64,000 bases of DNA from Enterococcus haemoperoxidus ATCC BAA-382. GTDB lineage: Bacteria; Bacillota; Bacilli; Lactobacillales; Enterococcaceae. This document shows positions 24,612-34,133 of this stretch, one piece after another; the stretch's first letter is position 1, and each line of letters opens with the position of its first letter. Under the pieces are notes generated by a model. It was given only the letters and a program-made list of their open reading frames with translations, had not been told where the DNA came from and ran no database searches. The position numbers and the translations under genes were made by a program. The stretch is from contig NZ_KE136480.1 in the NCBI RefSeq assembly GCF_000407165.1, positions 744,001-808,000 on the forward strand. Direction: 5' to 3'.

Positions 24612-25904
24612 TTAAATTTGTGCCCAAACGCTTTCTAATACATTTGTTTGATTACGGTCTGGACCTACTGAGAATGTTGAAATACGCACGCCAACTAATT
24701 CAGAAATACGGTGCACATAGTTTCTTGCATTTGCTGGAAGATCAGCTAATGTTTTGCATCCTGTAATGTCTTCTGACCAGCCTGGCAGCTCTTCATAGAC
24801 TGGTTTACAGCGGCTCAATTCTTTCAAGCTAGCTGGATAATGATAAATCAACTCACCATCTAATTCATAGGCTGTACAGATTTTGACCGTGTCTAAACCA
24901 CTTAAAACATCAATCGAATTCAATGATAAATTCGTAATACCTGATACGCGTTTAGAGTGACGCATCACAACAGTATCAAACCAGCCCACACGACGTGGAC
25001 GACCTGTTGTTGTACCATATTCTTTCCCAACTCTGCGAATTGTTTCTCCTGTTTCGTCAAACAATTCTGTAGGGAATGGGCCATCGCCAACACGTGATGT
25101 GTAAGCTTTACAAACGCCAACGACTTTATTGATCTTAGAAGGACCAACACCGCTTCCGATCGTAACGCCTCCAGCAACTGGATTTGATGATGTAACGAAA
25201 GGATAGGTTCCTTGGTCGATATCCAACATAACACCTTGTGCGCCTTCAAATAATACGCGTTTACCTGCATCTAATGCATCATTTAAAATAACAGAAGTGT
25301 CTGTTACGTATTGTTTGATTTGTTGGCCGTACTCATAATATTCTTCGAAAATATCTTCAAAAGCAATTGGTTCGCTATCGAACATTTTTACAAATTGACG
25401 GTTTTTTTCTTCTAGATTGATTTTCAAGCGTTCTTCAAAAATCTCTTTATCTAGTAAATCTGCTACACGAATCCCTACACGAGCTGCTTTATCCATGTAT
25501 GCAGGACCAATCCCTTTGATTGTTGTACCAATTTTATTTTCGCCTTTAGCATCTTCTTGCAATTGATCCAATTGGATATGATAAGGTAAAATCACATGGG
25601 CACGGTCAGAAATACGTAAATTATCTGTTGTGACATTATTATCTTTTAAATAAGCCAGTTCTTTTACTAAAGATTTTGGATTAACTACAACGCCATTTCC
25701 GATTACGCTGATCTTGTCTTTGTAAAAGATACCTGAAGGAATCAAGTGTAGTTTATAAGTAACACCATCAAATTTAATGGTATGACCTGCATTATCTCCG
25801 CCTTGATAACGTGCGATGACCTCAGCATTCTCACTTAAAAAATCCGTGATCTTTCCTTTTCCTTCATCGCCCCACTGCGTTCCGACTACTACAACTGATG
25901 ACAT
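24612..25904 (-). CDS. purA: Adenylosuccinate synthetase
   Basis: 430 aa, full length for the family. Converts IMP, GTP and aspartate to adenylosuccinate, the first committed step to AMP. Visible motifs: [11 protein letters not shown] (P-loop, residues 8-18), [48 protein letters not shown] and [15 protein letters not shown] 25904 behind GAGGTG. Alone between terminators on the minus strand. About 120 bases upstream is a sequence close to the PurR operator (see the separate entry), so purine control is possible. Confidence 0.97.
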   Translation of the reverse strand: MSSVVVVGTQWGDEGKGKITDFLSENAEVIARYQGGDNAGHTIKFDGVTYKLHLIPSGIFYKDKISVIGNGVVVNPKSLVKELAYLKDNNVTTDNLRISDRAHVILPYHIQLDQLQEDAKGENKIGTTIKGIGPAYMDKAARVGIRVADLLDKEIFEERLKINLEEKNRQFVKMFDSEPIAFEDIFEEYYEYGQQIKQYVTDTSVILNDALDAGKRVLFEGAQGVMLDIDQGTYPFVTSSNPVAGGVTIGSGVGPSKINKVVGVCKAYTSRVGDGPFPTELFDETGETIRRVGKEYGTTTGRPRRVGWFDTVVMRHSKRVSGITNLSLNSIDVLSGLDTVKICTAYELDGELIYHYPASLKELSRCKPVYEELPGWSEDITGCKTLADLPANARNYVHRISELVGVRISTFSVGPDRNQTNVLESVWAQI

Positions 25905-26211
25905 TCGAACACCTCGTTCTAAATTATTTTGTCCTGATTCATTGTACCAAGAAAGCAGAACGCTTTCAAGGAAAAATCGAATATTATCATTTTAGAAAAA
26001 CAAAAAACACTTAAAACACGAACATTAACTAGTATTAAAAAAAACATTAGATAAAAAAGCGAATAATATTTACTTGTACTGGGAATGAAAGGAAGTTGGC
26101 TCATTCTTTTTGAAGCCCGTTATCTAAAAATAATAAATTTCACATTTCTTTTTCTAGGAAACTAACGTAAAATATAATACGCAATTTATTTTAAATAGGA
26201 GGGTTTTTATT
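25905..26211. other. Divergent region between purA and the UreI-type gene
   Basis: 307 bases. It contains AAACACGAACATT at about 26013-26025, which differs from the PurR box AWWWCCGAACWWT at two positions, and, rightward, TATAAT at 26173-26178 before the next gene. No gene seen. Confidence 0.35.
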
Positions 26212-26694
26212 TTGTTGGGTGTTGTTTTATTATTTGTTGGAATTACATTGATTAGTAACGGTTATTGCGGGTTAGCAGGAGTAGATGGTAAATCGACTGC
26301 CTTTTTAAACTTGTTTACAGGAAGTGTTACGTTCATAGTCAATACGACTTTTTTATTGCGTGGAGACTACTTTTCTGCTGGCACTGGTTTTTTATTTGCA
26401 TGTACGAATCTCTTGATGGGGGTTATCTACTTGTTTGATTTGGATTGGCGGGCATATGGTATTTTCGGTTTATTTGTTGCTGTAAATGCCATTCCTTGTG
26501 CCTACCTTTCATATGTTAGCGGTGATTGGCGTTTTGCCATCATTTGGATATTATGGGGAATTCTCTGGTTTTCTGGATTTTTACAAAATGTTCTAGCACT
26601 TCCAATCGGGAAATATGTTTTGTATTTAGCGATTTTTGAAGGAATTGTTACTGCTTGGATTCCAGGATTTTTGATGATAACAGAATTATGGTAA
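26212..26694 (+). CDS. AmiS/UreI family membrane channel
   Basis: 160 aa from TTG 26212 with AGGAGGG upstream. Six hydrophobic helices in three pairs and conserved features of the AmiS/UreI family: NLFTGSVTFIVNTTFL, AGTGFLFACTNLLMGVIYLF and the late WRFAIIWILWGILWFSGFLQ. UreI passes urea, AmiS relatives short amides or urea. No urease genes are next to it, so the substrate is open; it could import urea or ammonia-yielding amides for acid resistance. At 160 aa it is shorter than H. pylori UreI, but similar to other Firmicute members. It ends in a terminator shared with dnaB. Confidence 0.8.
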   Translation: MLGVVLLFVGITLISNGYCGLAGVDGKSTAFLNLFTGSVTFIVNTTFLLRGDYFSAGTGFLFACTNLLMGVIYLFDLDWRAYGIFGLFVAVNAIPCAYLSYVSGDWRFAIIWILWGILWFSGFLQNVLALPIGKYVLYLAIFEGIVTAWIPGFLMITELW

Positions 26695-26697
26695 ATA

Positions 26698-26747
26698 AAA
26701 AAACAGCTATAGCCGGAATAAATACCTGCTTGTAGCTGTTTTTTATT
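26698..26747. terminator. Shared terminator between the UreI-type gene and dnaB
   Basis: AAAAAACAGCTA... pairs with ...TAGCTGTTTTTT, T-runs on both strands. It serves two convergent genes. Confidence 0.85.
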
Positions 26748-26753
26748 TAATGG

Positions 26754-28127
26754 TTAAAAGTCATCTGGCCTTTGGGAGAGCGAAGCAAATTTATTGAACT
26801 CTTTAATAAATAATAATTCGACCGTTCCTCGGGCACCACTTCTATTTTTCTCAATAATTACTTCAATAACATTATCGATTTCAGGTTCCTCACGATTACC
26901 GTCTTCCCCCTCTTCACCACGATCATAATAATCATCACGGTAAAGGAAAGCCACGATATCCGCATCTTGTTCAATAGATCCAGACTCACGAATATCACTA
27001 AGTACAGGTCGTTTATCCTGACGTTGTTCTACGCCACGGGATAATTGAGATAATGCAATAACTGGAACTTTTAATTCTTTCGCCAATTTTTTTAATTGAC
27101 GGGAAATTTCAGAGACTTCTTGTTGACGACTCTCGCGGCCGGTTCCTTCGATCAGTTGTAGGTAATCGATCAATATCAACCCAAGATTGCCACGTTCTTG
27201 CGCTAATTTCCGGCATTTTGCTCGAATTTCTGTAATTTTAATCCCCGGAGTGTCATCGATATAAATTTGGGCTCTGGACAAACTTCCCATCGCAATAATT
27301 AGATTTTGCCATTCTTCTTCTGATAATTGACCTGTCCGCAAGTGCCCAGCTTCTATTGAACCTTCCGCACAAAGCATCCGGTTAACAAGCGATTCAGCAC
27401 CCATTTCCAAACTGAAAATAGCAACAGATCGGTCAGTTTTAGTCCCAATATTTTGGGCTATATTTAAAGCAAAGGCGGTTTTCCCTACGGCAGGACGAGC
27501 TGCTAAAATAATCAATTCTTCTGCTTGTAGTCCGGCTGTCATTTTATCTAAAGCTGGATAACCAGTAGGTAAACCAGTAATTTCTTCATCATTTTGATAC
27601 AATTGGTCTATATTTGCTATCGAGGTATTCAATACATCTGCGATCGATAAGAAGCCACTTCTGTTTCTTTTTTCTGAAACTTCTAAAATACTGCGTTCTG
27701 CATCATCCAGAATCGTCTCAACATCTTCGCCTTGTTCAAATCCTTTTGTAACAATTTCTGTGGCAGTTTGAATCAGGTTGCGAAGCAGTGATTTTTGTTC
27801 AACGATTTTAGCATAATAAACAATGTTAGCAGCTGTTGGCACAGCTAAAGCTAAGTCAGATAAGTAGCTTAAGCCACCTACATCTTCAAGTAAATTTTCT
27901 TGCTCCAAGCGATCTTTGATCGTAATAACATCAATCGCTTCATTTCGATCATTCAAAGTAAGCATAGTCTGAAAAATCAATTGATGATTACGGCGATAAA
28001 AATCTTTTGGCTCTATGTACTCTAACGCATCGATAATAACCTCAGCATCTAAAAAAACCGACCCTAAAACGGCCTGCTCTGCTTCCATACTTTGTGGCGG
28101 TACTCGATCTTGCCATACTTCATTCAT
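26754..28127 (-). CDS. dnaB: Replicative DNA helicase
   Basis: 457 aa from ATG 28127 (AGGAGAG upstream; the frame open to 28187 is longer but has no binding site). Hexameric 5'-3' helicase of the replication fork (called DnaC in B. subtilis). N-terminal domain VPPQSMEAEQAVLGSVFLD, linker, then RecA-like ATPase: ARPAVGKTAFALN (Walker A, residues about 211-223), LILIDYLQLIEG (Walker B) and RSGARGTVELLF at the end. Usual partner of rplI and gdpP in this order in Firmicutes. It is separated from rplI by a repeat-type terminator, so it is transcribed on its own or by read-through. Confidence 0.97.
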   Translation of the reverse strand: MNEVWQDRVPPQSMEAEQAVLGSVFLDAEVIIDALEYIEPKDFYRRNHQLIFQTMLTLNDRNEAIDVITIKDRLEQENLLEDVGGLSYLSDLALAVPTAANIVYYAKIVEQKSLLRNLIQTATEIVTKGFEQGEDVETILDDAERSILEVSEKRNRSGFLSIADVLNTSIANIDQLYQNDEEITGLPTGYPALDKMTAGLQAEELIILAARPAVGKTAFALNIAQNIGTKTDRSVAIFSLEMGAESLVNRMLCAEGSIEAGHLRTGQLSEEEWQNLIIAMGSLSRAQIYIDDTPGIKITEIRAKCRKLAQERGNLGLILIDYLQLIEGTGRESRQQEVSEISRQLKKLAKELKVPVIALSQLSRGVEQRQDKRPVLSDIRESGSIEQDADIVAFLYRDDYYDRGEEGEDGNREEPEIDNVIEVIIEKNRSGARGTVELLFIKEFNKFASLSQRPDDF

Positions 28128-28234
28128 TTTTTTCTCTCCTATAGCTAAAATTACGCTTTTCAGTCTTTCTATTTTAACAAGAAACAACTGAAATGTACAA
28201 TGACAATATCGAATCGTTTCTTCTTAAGAATAAG

Positions 28235-28283
28235 CAAAAAGTGATTGAGGCATAACTCTTCGAGTCATATCCCAATCACATGG
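28235..28283 (-). terminator. rplI terminator of a dispersed hairpin family
   Basis: On the minus strand GTGATTGGGATATGACTC, a short loop, GAGTTATGCCTCAATCAC, then five T. Nearly the same hairpin stands at 59753-59796 after another gene, so it is a repeated terminator cassette. Confidence 0.8.
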
Positions 28284-28336
28284 AATCCTTATAAACAGGG
28301 AGAACTGGAACAACTTTGCTCCAACCTCTTTTCTAA

Positions 28337-28789
28337 TTATTCTTCTACTACCTGAACTTTAATCGTTGCAGTGACTTCATGATGTAATTTCACTGGAACT
28401 TTTGTAAAACCTAGTGAACGAATTGGTTGTGATAGTTCTAGCTTACGTTTGTCTAATTTGACCTTATATTGCTTGTTTAAGGCCTCCGCAATTTGTTTTG
28501 AAGGAATAGATCCAAAAAGACGTCCATCTTCTCCAGCCTTCGCTTTAAGCTCTACAATAGTTTCTTCTTTTTCTAAGAAATCCTGCATTTTTTTAGCTTC
28601 TGCTAATAGTTCAGCTTCGTGTTTATCTTGTGCTTTTTTTTGTCCAGCTAACGCACTGATACTGCCTTTATTTGCCTCTTGCGCATAACCATTTTTAATT
28701 AGAAAGTTTTGTGCATATCCTGTTGGTACTTCTTTTACTTCCCCTTTTTTTCCTTTACCTTTGACATCTTGTAAAAAAATAACTTTCAT
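28337..28789 (-). CDS. rplI: 50S ribosomal protein L9
   Basis: 150 aa from ATG 28789 (GAGGAGG upstream), normal length. N-terminal L9 signature [21 protein letters not shown] and [13 protein letters not shown] (residues 17-29), long central helix, C-terminal domain with [16 protein letters not shown]. Binds 23S rRNA domain V near the L1 stalk. It is downstream of gdpP on the same strand, with a structured repeat between them whose end touches the L9 ribosome binding site. Confidence 0.97.
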   Translation of the reverse strand: MKVIFLQDVKGKGKKGEVKEVPTGYAQNFLIKNGYAQEANKGSISALAGQKKAQDKHEAELLAEAKKMQDFLEKEETIVELKAKAGEDGRLFGSIPSKQIAEALNKQYKVKLDKRKLELSQPIRSLGFTKVPVKLHHEVTATIKVQVVEE

Positions 28790-28806
28790 ACTATTATTCC
28801 TCCTCA

Positions 28807-28902
28807 TTTTAAAAGCATAATAAGCTTATTCAGCATTGAAATAAATATAGGAAAACAAACTTGTGATGCTTTTTTCCAGAAGACTAGCTTATGGAGCTGG
28901 AT
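28807..28902 (-). repeat. Short copy of the structured repeat between gdpP and rplI
   Basis: About 96 bp, shorter than other copies because the top stem is reduced. It ends TTTTAAAATGAGGAGG at the rplI binding site, and its other end overlaps the last codons of gdpP (DPAP). Confidence 0.7.
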
Positions 28903-30865
28903 CATACATCACATCTATATTTTGCTGAATCACTTTCAATAACTGCTCTTTTACTTCAGCTACCGTTACATTCGTTAATTGTACCGCAGCGTTAGTGAAA
29001 TGACCACCTCCGCCCAAATTTTCCATGATTAGTTGGACGTTTATTGACCCATTACTACGTGCGCTAATCCCAATTTGCTTATCGGTTCGTTTGGTTATCA
29101 CAAATGCAGCATTGATTCCTACCATTGATAATAACGTATCTGCTGTTTTCGCCGCAGTAACACTATCATATTCCTTCTCTTCACTGCCTGTCACAATAAC
29201 CGTATCTGGTGTGACGTACTCACTTTGGGCAATTAAACTGTTCATCTCCAAATAACTGGTTAAATCTGAGCTTAATAGATATTGTACTAAAGATGAATCG
29301 GCGCCACAAGTTCTTAAATAACTAGCCACATCAAAGGTACGTGCTGTAGTACGAACACTAAAGCTTTTTGTATCGACAACAATCCCAGCAAGTAAGAGTG
29401 TTGCTTCAAATTTATCCAACTGTTTTTGCGTATTACTTTGATATTCAATTAATTCAGTCACTAGCTCTGAAGCAGATGATGCAGAAGACTCAATATAAGA
29501 AAGTAATGGCTTAACTGGAAATTCATCCCCACGTCGATGATGATCTATAATCACAACTTTATCAAACTGTTCATATAGTTCTTGTGAAATTGAAAGTGAA
29601 GGCTTATGGTAATCTACCATAATCAATAAACTGCTATCCGTTTTTCTTTTCATTGCTTCTTTTGGTGTGATAATTTGTTTTGCTAATTCAGGATACTTTT
29701 CTAGCTCAGCCATAACTCGATCAACATCAGGTATACTTTCAGTTTTCTCTAAAACAACCCAGGCGTCCTTATTATGAAATTTAGCTAATCTTGCCATACC
29801 AAATGCTGAACCGATTGCATCCATATCGGGAAAACGATGTCCCATAATATAAACATCTGAAGACTCTGCTAAAATTCCCTGGATGGCAGTACTCATAGCA
29901 CGAGACCGAACACGCGTTCTTTTGGCAACTGACGCTGTTCTACCTCCATAAAAAATAGGTTTAGCATTGTCTTTAGCTTCTTTCACAACAACTTGATCTC
30001 CACCTCTAACCAGTGCTGTATCTAGGTTCGTTTGAGCTGTGTTACCCGTCTGGCTTAAAGTTTCTCCACCATAAGAAATTCCCATACTTAATGTAATCGC
30101 TATCTCTCTTGTACTAGATTCTTTTCTAATTTTATCTAAAATTTGAAATTTCGATTCCATCATCTTTTTTACATCTTCCAACTGTGCAATAAAGAAGTAA
30201 CGTTCTGCATTCAATCGTTTATAAAAAACTTGATACTCATCCATCCAATCAGAGACCATTGTAGTAATAAAACTGTTCAAATAGGAAATTTCTTTTTCAT
30301 CCATACTATCTGTAATATCATCATAATTATCAACTGAGACAATACCAATAGCGGTCTGCATTTCTAATTTTTCATGATATAAGTTACTTTCTTCTGTAAT
30401 ATCTTTAAACGTAATCGTGTTTTGTTTTGTATCAATATTGAAGCGATAAACATGATCCCCAACTTTAAATATATCTTTCCCTTTTTCTGCTAACGTTACA
30501 TATGTTTGTATTAATTCAGGACTGATCAGAGTTTGACCATCTTTCCGAAAAATACTCTCTGCAAATGGGTTCAACCATTTTGCTTCTTTTGTATCAACAT
30601 CATAATTAATAATCCCAACAGACACTTCATTAAATGCATAATCCAATGATTTTTCTGCAATCGTACTGGCTTCTCTAATTTTCTCCGTATTAGATATCTC
30701 AATTTTCTTGATTAAATTAAAGATTCTATTTATCAATATGAGATTGAGTACAAGCAAACCAGCTATAGCAATATATTTATTAGATACAAAGAAAAATATA
30801 AGTACTTCTAATAAAAAGAGAACGAATACAGAACCCAAAATCCGTTTCATTCTAATTTTTCTCAT
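28889..30865 (-). CDS. gdpP: Cyclic-di-AMP phosphodiesterase GdpP
   Basis: 658 aa. Two N-terminal membrane helices (residues about 8-45), a PAS-like haem-binding region (about 85-150), a degenerate GGDEF domain (about 170-300), then DHH (MGHRFPDMDAIGSA, MVDYHKPSLS, IIDHHRRGDEFP, residues about 340-475) and DHHA1 (GGGGHFTNAA near the end). Hydrolyses c-di-AMP to pApA and so affects potassium balance, wall stress and beta-lactam tolerance. ATG 30865 follows GGAGGAG by 10 bases. The final residues are contributed by the edge of an intergenic repeat. In front of rplI as in most Firmicutes. Confidence 0.95.
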   Translation of the reverse strand: MRKIRMKRILGSVFVLFLLEVLIFFFVSNKYIAIAGLLVLNLILINRIFNLIKKIEISNTEKIREASTIAEKSLDYAFNEVSVGIINYDVDTKEAKWLNPFAESIFRKDGQTLISPELIQTYVTLAEKGKDIFKVGDHVYRFNIDTKQNTITFKDITEESNLYHEKLEMQTAIGIVSVDNYDDITDSMDEKEISYLNSFITTMVSDWMDEYQVFYKRLNAERYFFIAQLEDVKKMMESKFQILDKIRKESSTREIAITLSMGISYGGETLSQTGNTAQTNLDTALVRGGDQVVVKEAKDNAKPIFYGGRTASVAKRTRVRSRAMSTAIQGILAESSDVYIMGHRFPDMDAIGSAFGMARLAKFHNKDAWVVLEKTESIPDVDRVMAELEKYPELAKQIITPKEAMKRKTDSSLLIMVDYHKPSLSISQELYEQFDKVVIIDHHRRGDEFPVKPLLSYIESSASSASELVTELIEYQSNTQKQLDKFEATLLLAGIVVDTKSFSVRTTARTFDVASYLRTCGADSSLVQYLLSSDLTSYLEMNSLIAQSEYVTPDTVIVTGSEEKEYDSVTAAKTADTLLSMVGINAAFVITKRTDKQIGISARSNGSINVQLIMENLGGGGHFTNAAVQLTNVTVAEVKEQLLKVIQQNIDVMYDPAP

Positions 30866-30937
30866 TATAAAGGCTCCTCCGTGTTCTACAGATAAGACTA
30901 TTTTAGCATAAAAAAAGGATTTCTGCGAATACTGAAA

Positions 30938-30953
30938 TGTTTCACGTGAAACA
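30938..30953. promoter_or_regulatory. parS site 1
   Basis: TGTTTCACGTGAAACA, a perfect 16-base match to the ParB/Spo0J binding site, inside a longer perfect palindrome of 34 bases (30929-30962). It lies in the gap before gdpP. Confidence 0.92.
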
Positions 30954-31030
30954 TTTCAGTATCTCTATATAGCTTATTTTGAGTTATATAATATAAAAGC
31001 TTCGTTCCATTTTATCAATAAATTAAATAA

Positions 31031-31063
31031 AAAAAGAACCAAAGAAACTAGTTCTTTGATTCT
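31031..31063 (-). terminator. Terminator of the rpsF-ssb-rpsR operon
   Basis: GAATCAAAGAA pairs with TTCTTTGGTTC around CTAGT on the minus strand, followed by seven T. Confidence 0.85.
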
Positions 31064-31075
31064 CATAATTCTATA

Positions 31076-31315
31076 TTATTGCTCTTCACCAACAAATGGT
31101 AATAAGCCCATGATACGTGCGCGTTTGATTGCAATTGTTAATTTGCGTTGGTTCTTAGCACCAGTACCTGTTACACGACGTGGCAAAATTTTCCCACGTT
31201 CAGAAATGAATTTTTTTAATAATTCGATATCTTTATAATCAATATATTCAATATGGTTAGCAGCGATATAATCGACTTTACGACGTTTACGTCCGCCTCT
31301 TCTTTGTTGTGCCAT
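31076..31315 (-). CDS. rpsR: 30S ribosomal protein S18
   Basis: 79 aa, full length. [17 protein letters not shown] at the start, then the S18 core [42 protein letters not shown]. Binds S6 on the platform of the 30S subunit. Last gene of the rpsF-ssb-rpsR operon, 25 bases after ssb, with GGGAGGG as the binding site and a terminator downstream. Confidence 0.97.
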   Translation of the reverse strand: MAQQRRGGRKRRKVDYIAANHIEYIDYKDIELLKKFISERGKILPRRVTGTGAKNQRKLTIAIKRARIMGLLPFVGEEQ

Positions 31316-31340
31316 TCTTATTCCCTCCTATCAAATTCGT

Positions 31341-31892
31341 TTAGAATGGTAAATCATCATCTGAAATGTCAATAGTAGAACCTGTTCCAGCAAATGGATC
31401 AGAATCTCTATCAAAATCAGGCATACCGTTATTGCTAGACTGAGAGGATGATTGATTAAAATTGTTTTGCCCTGAAAAATTATTATTCTGTGGTTGTTGG
31501 AAACTTCCGCCACCAGCATTATAACTTGGTGTCGAATCTGATCCTTCTGTTGTTTGTCTTTGTTCTGATGCAGAACGAGACTCTAACAACTGGAAATTCT
31601 CACATACAACTTCGGTCACGTAAACACGTTGGCCTTGTTGATTTTCGTAATTTCTAGTTTGAATACGACCAGTTACGCCTAATAATGTACCTTTACGCGC
31701 ATAGTTTGCCATTGTTTCAGCAGGTTTACGCCAAATCACACAGTTAATAAAATCTGCTTCACGATTTCCATTTGCATTCGTAAAGTTACGGTTTACTGCT
31801 AAAGTAAATGTCGCAACTGCTGAACCACTAGATGTATATCGCAAATCGGGATCTTTTGTTAGTCTTCCAACTAATACAACGTTGTTAATCAT
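31341..31892 (-). CDS. ssb: Single-stranded DNA-binding protein
   Basis: 183 aa. OB-fold in residues 1-105 ([65 protein letters not shown]), then a Gly/Asn/Gln/Ser-rich linker and the acidic tail DDDLPF used to recruit replication and repair proteins. ATG 31892 behind GGAGATG. Lies between rpsF and rpsR, as in most Firmicutes; the gap to rpsF holds a parS site. Confidence 0.97.
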   Translation of the reverse strand: MINNVVLVGRLTKDPDLRYTSSGSAVATFTLAVNRNFTNANGNREADFINCVIWRKPAETMANYARKGTLLGVTGRIQTRNYENQQGQRVYVTEVVCENFQLLESRSASEQRQTTEGSDSTPSYNAGGGSFQQPQNNNFSGQNNFNQSSSQSSNNGMPDFDRDSDPFAGTGSTIDISDDDLPF

Positions 31893-31919
31893 TTAAACAT
31901 CTCCTTTCGTCAATCCAAA

Positions 31920-31935
31920 TGTTTCACGTGAAACA
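31920..31935. promoter_or_regulatory. parS site 2
   Basis: TGTTTCACGTGAAACA, identical to site 1, within a 26-base perfect palindrome (31915-31940) in the rpsF-ssb gap. Confidence 0.92.
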
Positions 31936-31940
31936 TTTGG

Positions 31941-32243
31941 TTATGCTTCTTCCTTGATAATCATGTGACGGATAATATCGTCATTGATTTTAGCAAGACG
32001 ATCAAATTCATTGATTGCTCCTGCAGTTGATGGAGAAGATACTTTAACGATATGATAGATGCCTTCACGGAATCCGTTCATTTCATATGCTAAGCGGCGT
32101 TTTTCCCAATCTTTTGATTCGATAACTTCTGCTCCGTTATCTTTCAAAATTGTGTCGAAACGTTCTACTAAAGCAGTTTTTGCTTCTTCATCAATGTTCG
32201 GACGAATAATATACATAACTTCATAATTCGTAACTTGACTCAT
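31941..32243 (-). CDS. rpsF: 30S ribosomal protein S6
   Basis: 100 aa. [16 protein letters not shown] at the start, [25 protein letters not shown] in the middle, [11 protein letters not shown] at the end; typical S6. Partner of S18 in the same operon. ATG 32243 follows GGGAGGTG by 6 bases. The leader contains a perfect 8-bp hairpin (GCTCTTAG/CTAAGAGC, 32271-32290). S6:S18 control of this leader is known in Firmicutes; whether this hairpin is that site is unproven. Confidence 0.97.
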   Translation of the reverse strand: MSQVTNYEVMYIIRPNIDEEAKTALVERFDTILKDNGAEVIESKDWEKRRLAYEMNGFREGIYHIVKVSSPSTAGAINEFDRLAKINDDIIRHMIIKEEA

Positions 32244-32547
32244 TGATTTTCACCTCCCTATGGACTTTAGGCTCTTAGATTGCTAAGAGCAAGGAGAGTT
32301 ATCTAAAATATATAGACTACTCACAATGTTTCATTATACAGCTAAAAGCTGATAAAATCAAGTGTTATTAGCAATTTTTGATCTTTTTTTTGCAATCATT
32401 TTTTCTCTCATGTCTTACTTTAATATACGTATAAATCCGCTAGTCTCACTTTTTACTTATAATTCAGGTTATTTATTTTTCGTGGTATACTATCCTTGTT
32501 CGAAATTACACAAATAATTTTATGTCGTTTGAAAGGATGCTGTTACA
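32244..32547. other. Divergent region between rpsF and the acyl-CoA synthetase gene
   Basis: 304 bases. Leftward rpsF promoter TTGATT (32361-32356), 17 bases, TATAAT (32338-32333) and leader hairpin. The rightward side has TGGTATACTATC near 32482, a -10 candidate for the next gene. No other gene. Confidence 0.6.
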
Positions 32548-34077
32548 TTGAATCAATTGTTAGAATACCAACCGCTCAACTTGTACACGAATTATCTTGA
32601 GGCTACACGTAATAACCCAGAAACTGCCATCATTCATGATGAATCTTTGCCGGCTTTTCCTGAACTTGGAACTAGCTACACTTATCAATTAAGTCACGAG
32701 GCAATTTTAAACCGCGCTTATCAACTAGCTAGTTTAGGTGTGAAAGCTGAAGATAAAATCATTATTTTCAAAAGCTCAAAATTCGATACGTATTTGTTGG
32801 CAGTGGCTGCTTCTTATTTAGGTGCCGTTCCAGCGATGATTTCTTATCATTTTCCAGCTGAAACAATTGAAGTCTTTGTCGATCGTTTAGAAGATCCGTT
32901 TATCCTGTTTGATGAAGAAACAGAAGAGAAAATTGGGAACGTAAAAAATAGTGCTCCTGAAAAACAGATTTCAGTCGCAGCACTTTTACAAGCTCCTGCT
33001 AACAAGGTACCCCAAGTAGAATTACCTAAAGATATGATTGCTTATATGACACACACGTCTGGAACAACTGGAATTCCTAAATTGATTTGTCACTCTGCTA
33101 ATTCTATGGGCTGGCGTACAAAGTGGCAAAAAACGATTTTCACAAAAATTGCCGATAAGAAACTTGTTGGATTTCATATTTCACCCGTCCATTCTCGTTT
33201 TAATATTGGAATCTCTTCTTTGATGGCAATGGGGTTTCCGATGATGCCATTATCGATCTCAAATAGCGAATCCGTTTCAAAAATGCTTTCAGAGCATCAA
33301 CCGATCGCTGTTGAAACACACCCTAACAATTTCGTTCAGTGGACATCTTTGGCAAAAAGACAGCCTGAAGCTTTTGCAAGTGTTCGTTATTATCACTCTA
33401 CTTTTGATGCTATCAACAATGCTACAATGGCAAGTTTTTTAAAAGCTTCAGAGAAGAATGATCCAATTTTCCTTCAAGTGTATGGGCAAAGTGAATGTGG
33501 CCCAATGATCTTGAAAGCTCATACTTTAGACTCTCTTAAAACGTCCGACGCTCGTGATATGGGGGTTGGTTTAGAAGGATTGACTGAAGCACGAATTGCA
33601 GATAAAGAAGGCAATGTTTTACCTGCTATGACAGATGGACATATCCAATTTTTATCTAAAGGGCGTGCACTAACTTACTATAAAGAAGATGAACGTTTCC
33701 AATCAACTGTTTTTGGCCCTTGGTGGGACAGCGGTGATTATGGTTTTATGGATGAAAATGGTCATTTATTCCTTAAAGACCGTCAAGTAGATTTGATTGA
33801 TAAAATTGATAGTAATTTGGCGATCGAGGATCATTTGTTAGATGCGCTTGATTTTCTTCAAGAAGTAATCATTGTTAGAGCGAAAGATAATTCTCCTCAA
33901 CCAATTTTAGCTGTTGATCCAAAACAAGGGATGAATTGGGATGCTTGGTGGGAACAAGTGACTGATTTACCACATTTAAATAAACCGATTATTATGGAGT
34001 GGGACGAAATTCCTCGTACAGCTACGATGAAAGTCCAACGATTACAGATTGAGAAAGCTTTGAAAGAAAATAAATAG
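32548..34077 (+). CDS. AMP-dependent acyl-CoA synthetase or ligase
   Basis: 509 aa from TTG 32548 (AAAGGA upstream). Adenylation domain motifs: MTHTSGTTGIPKLICHS (P-loop, residues about 169-185), YGQSECGPM (A5), DSGDYGFMDENGHLFLKDRQVD (A7-A8). The C-terminal domain is short and lacks the usual Lys context of strong acyl-CoA ligases except PRTATMKVQR near the end. Substrate unknown; fatty or aromatic acids are possible. Only rightward gene among leftward housekeeping genes here, sharing a terminator with menC. A link with the menaquinone genes is not shown: menE is present separately. Confidence 0.75.
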   Translation: MNQLLEYQPLNLYTNYLEATRNNPETAIIHDESLPAFPELGTSYTYQLSHEAILNRAYQLASLGVKAEDKIIIFKSSKFDTYLLAVAASYLGAVPAMISYHFPAETIEVFVDRLEDPFILFDEETEEKIGNVKNSAPEKQISVAALLQAPANKVPQVELPKDMIAYMTHTSGTTGIPKLICHSANSMGWRTKWQKTIFTKIADKKLVGFHISPVHSRFNIGISSLMAMGFPMMPLSISNSESVSKMLSEHQPIAVETHPNNFVQWTSLAKRQPEAFASVRYYHSTFDAINNATMASFLKASEKNDPIFLQVYGQSECGPMILKAHTLDSLKTSDARDMGVGLEGLTEARIADKEGNVLPAMTDGHIQFLSKGRALTYYKEDERFQSTVFGPWWDSGDYGFMDENGHLFLKDRQVDLIDKIDSNLAIEDHLLDALDFLQEVIIVRAKDNSPQPILAVDPKQGMNWDAWWEQVTDLPHLNKPIIMEWDEIPRTATMKVQRLQIEKALKENK

Positions 34078-34081
34078 CATT

Positions 34082-34133
34082 AACTAAAAAGAATCACAGA
34101 CTATTTAATTCCAGTCTGTGATTCTTTTTAGTT
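34082..34133. terminator. Shared terminator of the synthetase gene and menC
   Basis: Perfect 21-bp stem from AACTAAAAAGAATCACAGACT and its complement, 10-base loop. It overlaps the menC stop codon by 6 bases. Confidence 0.9.
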
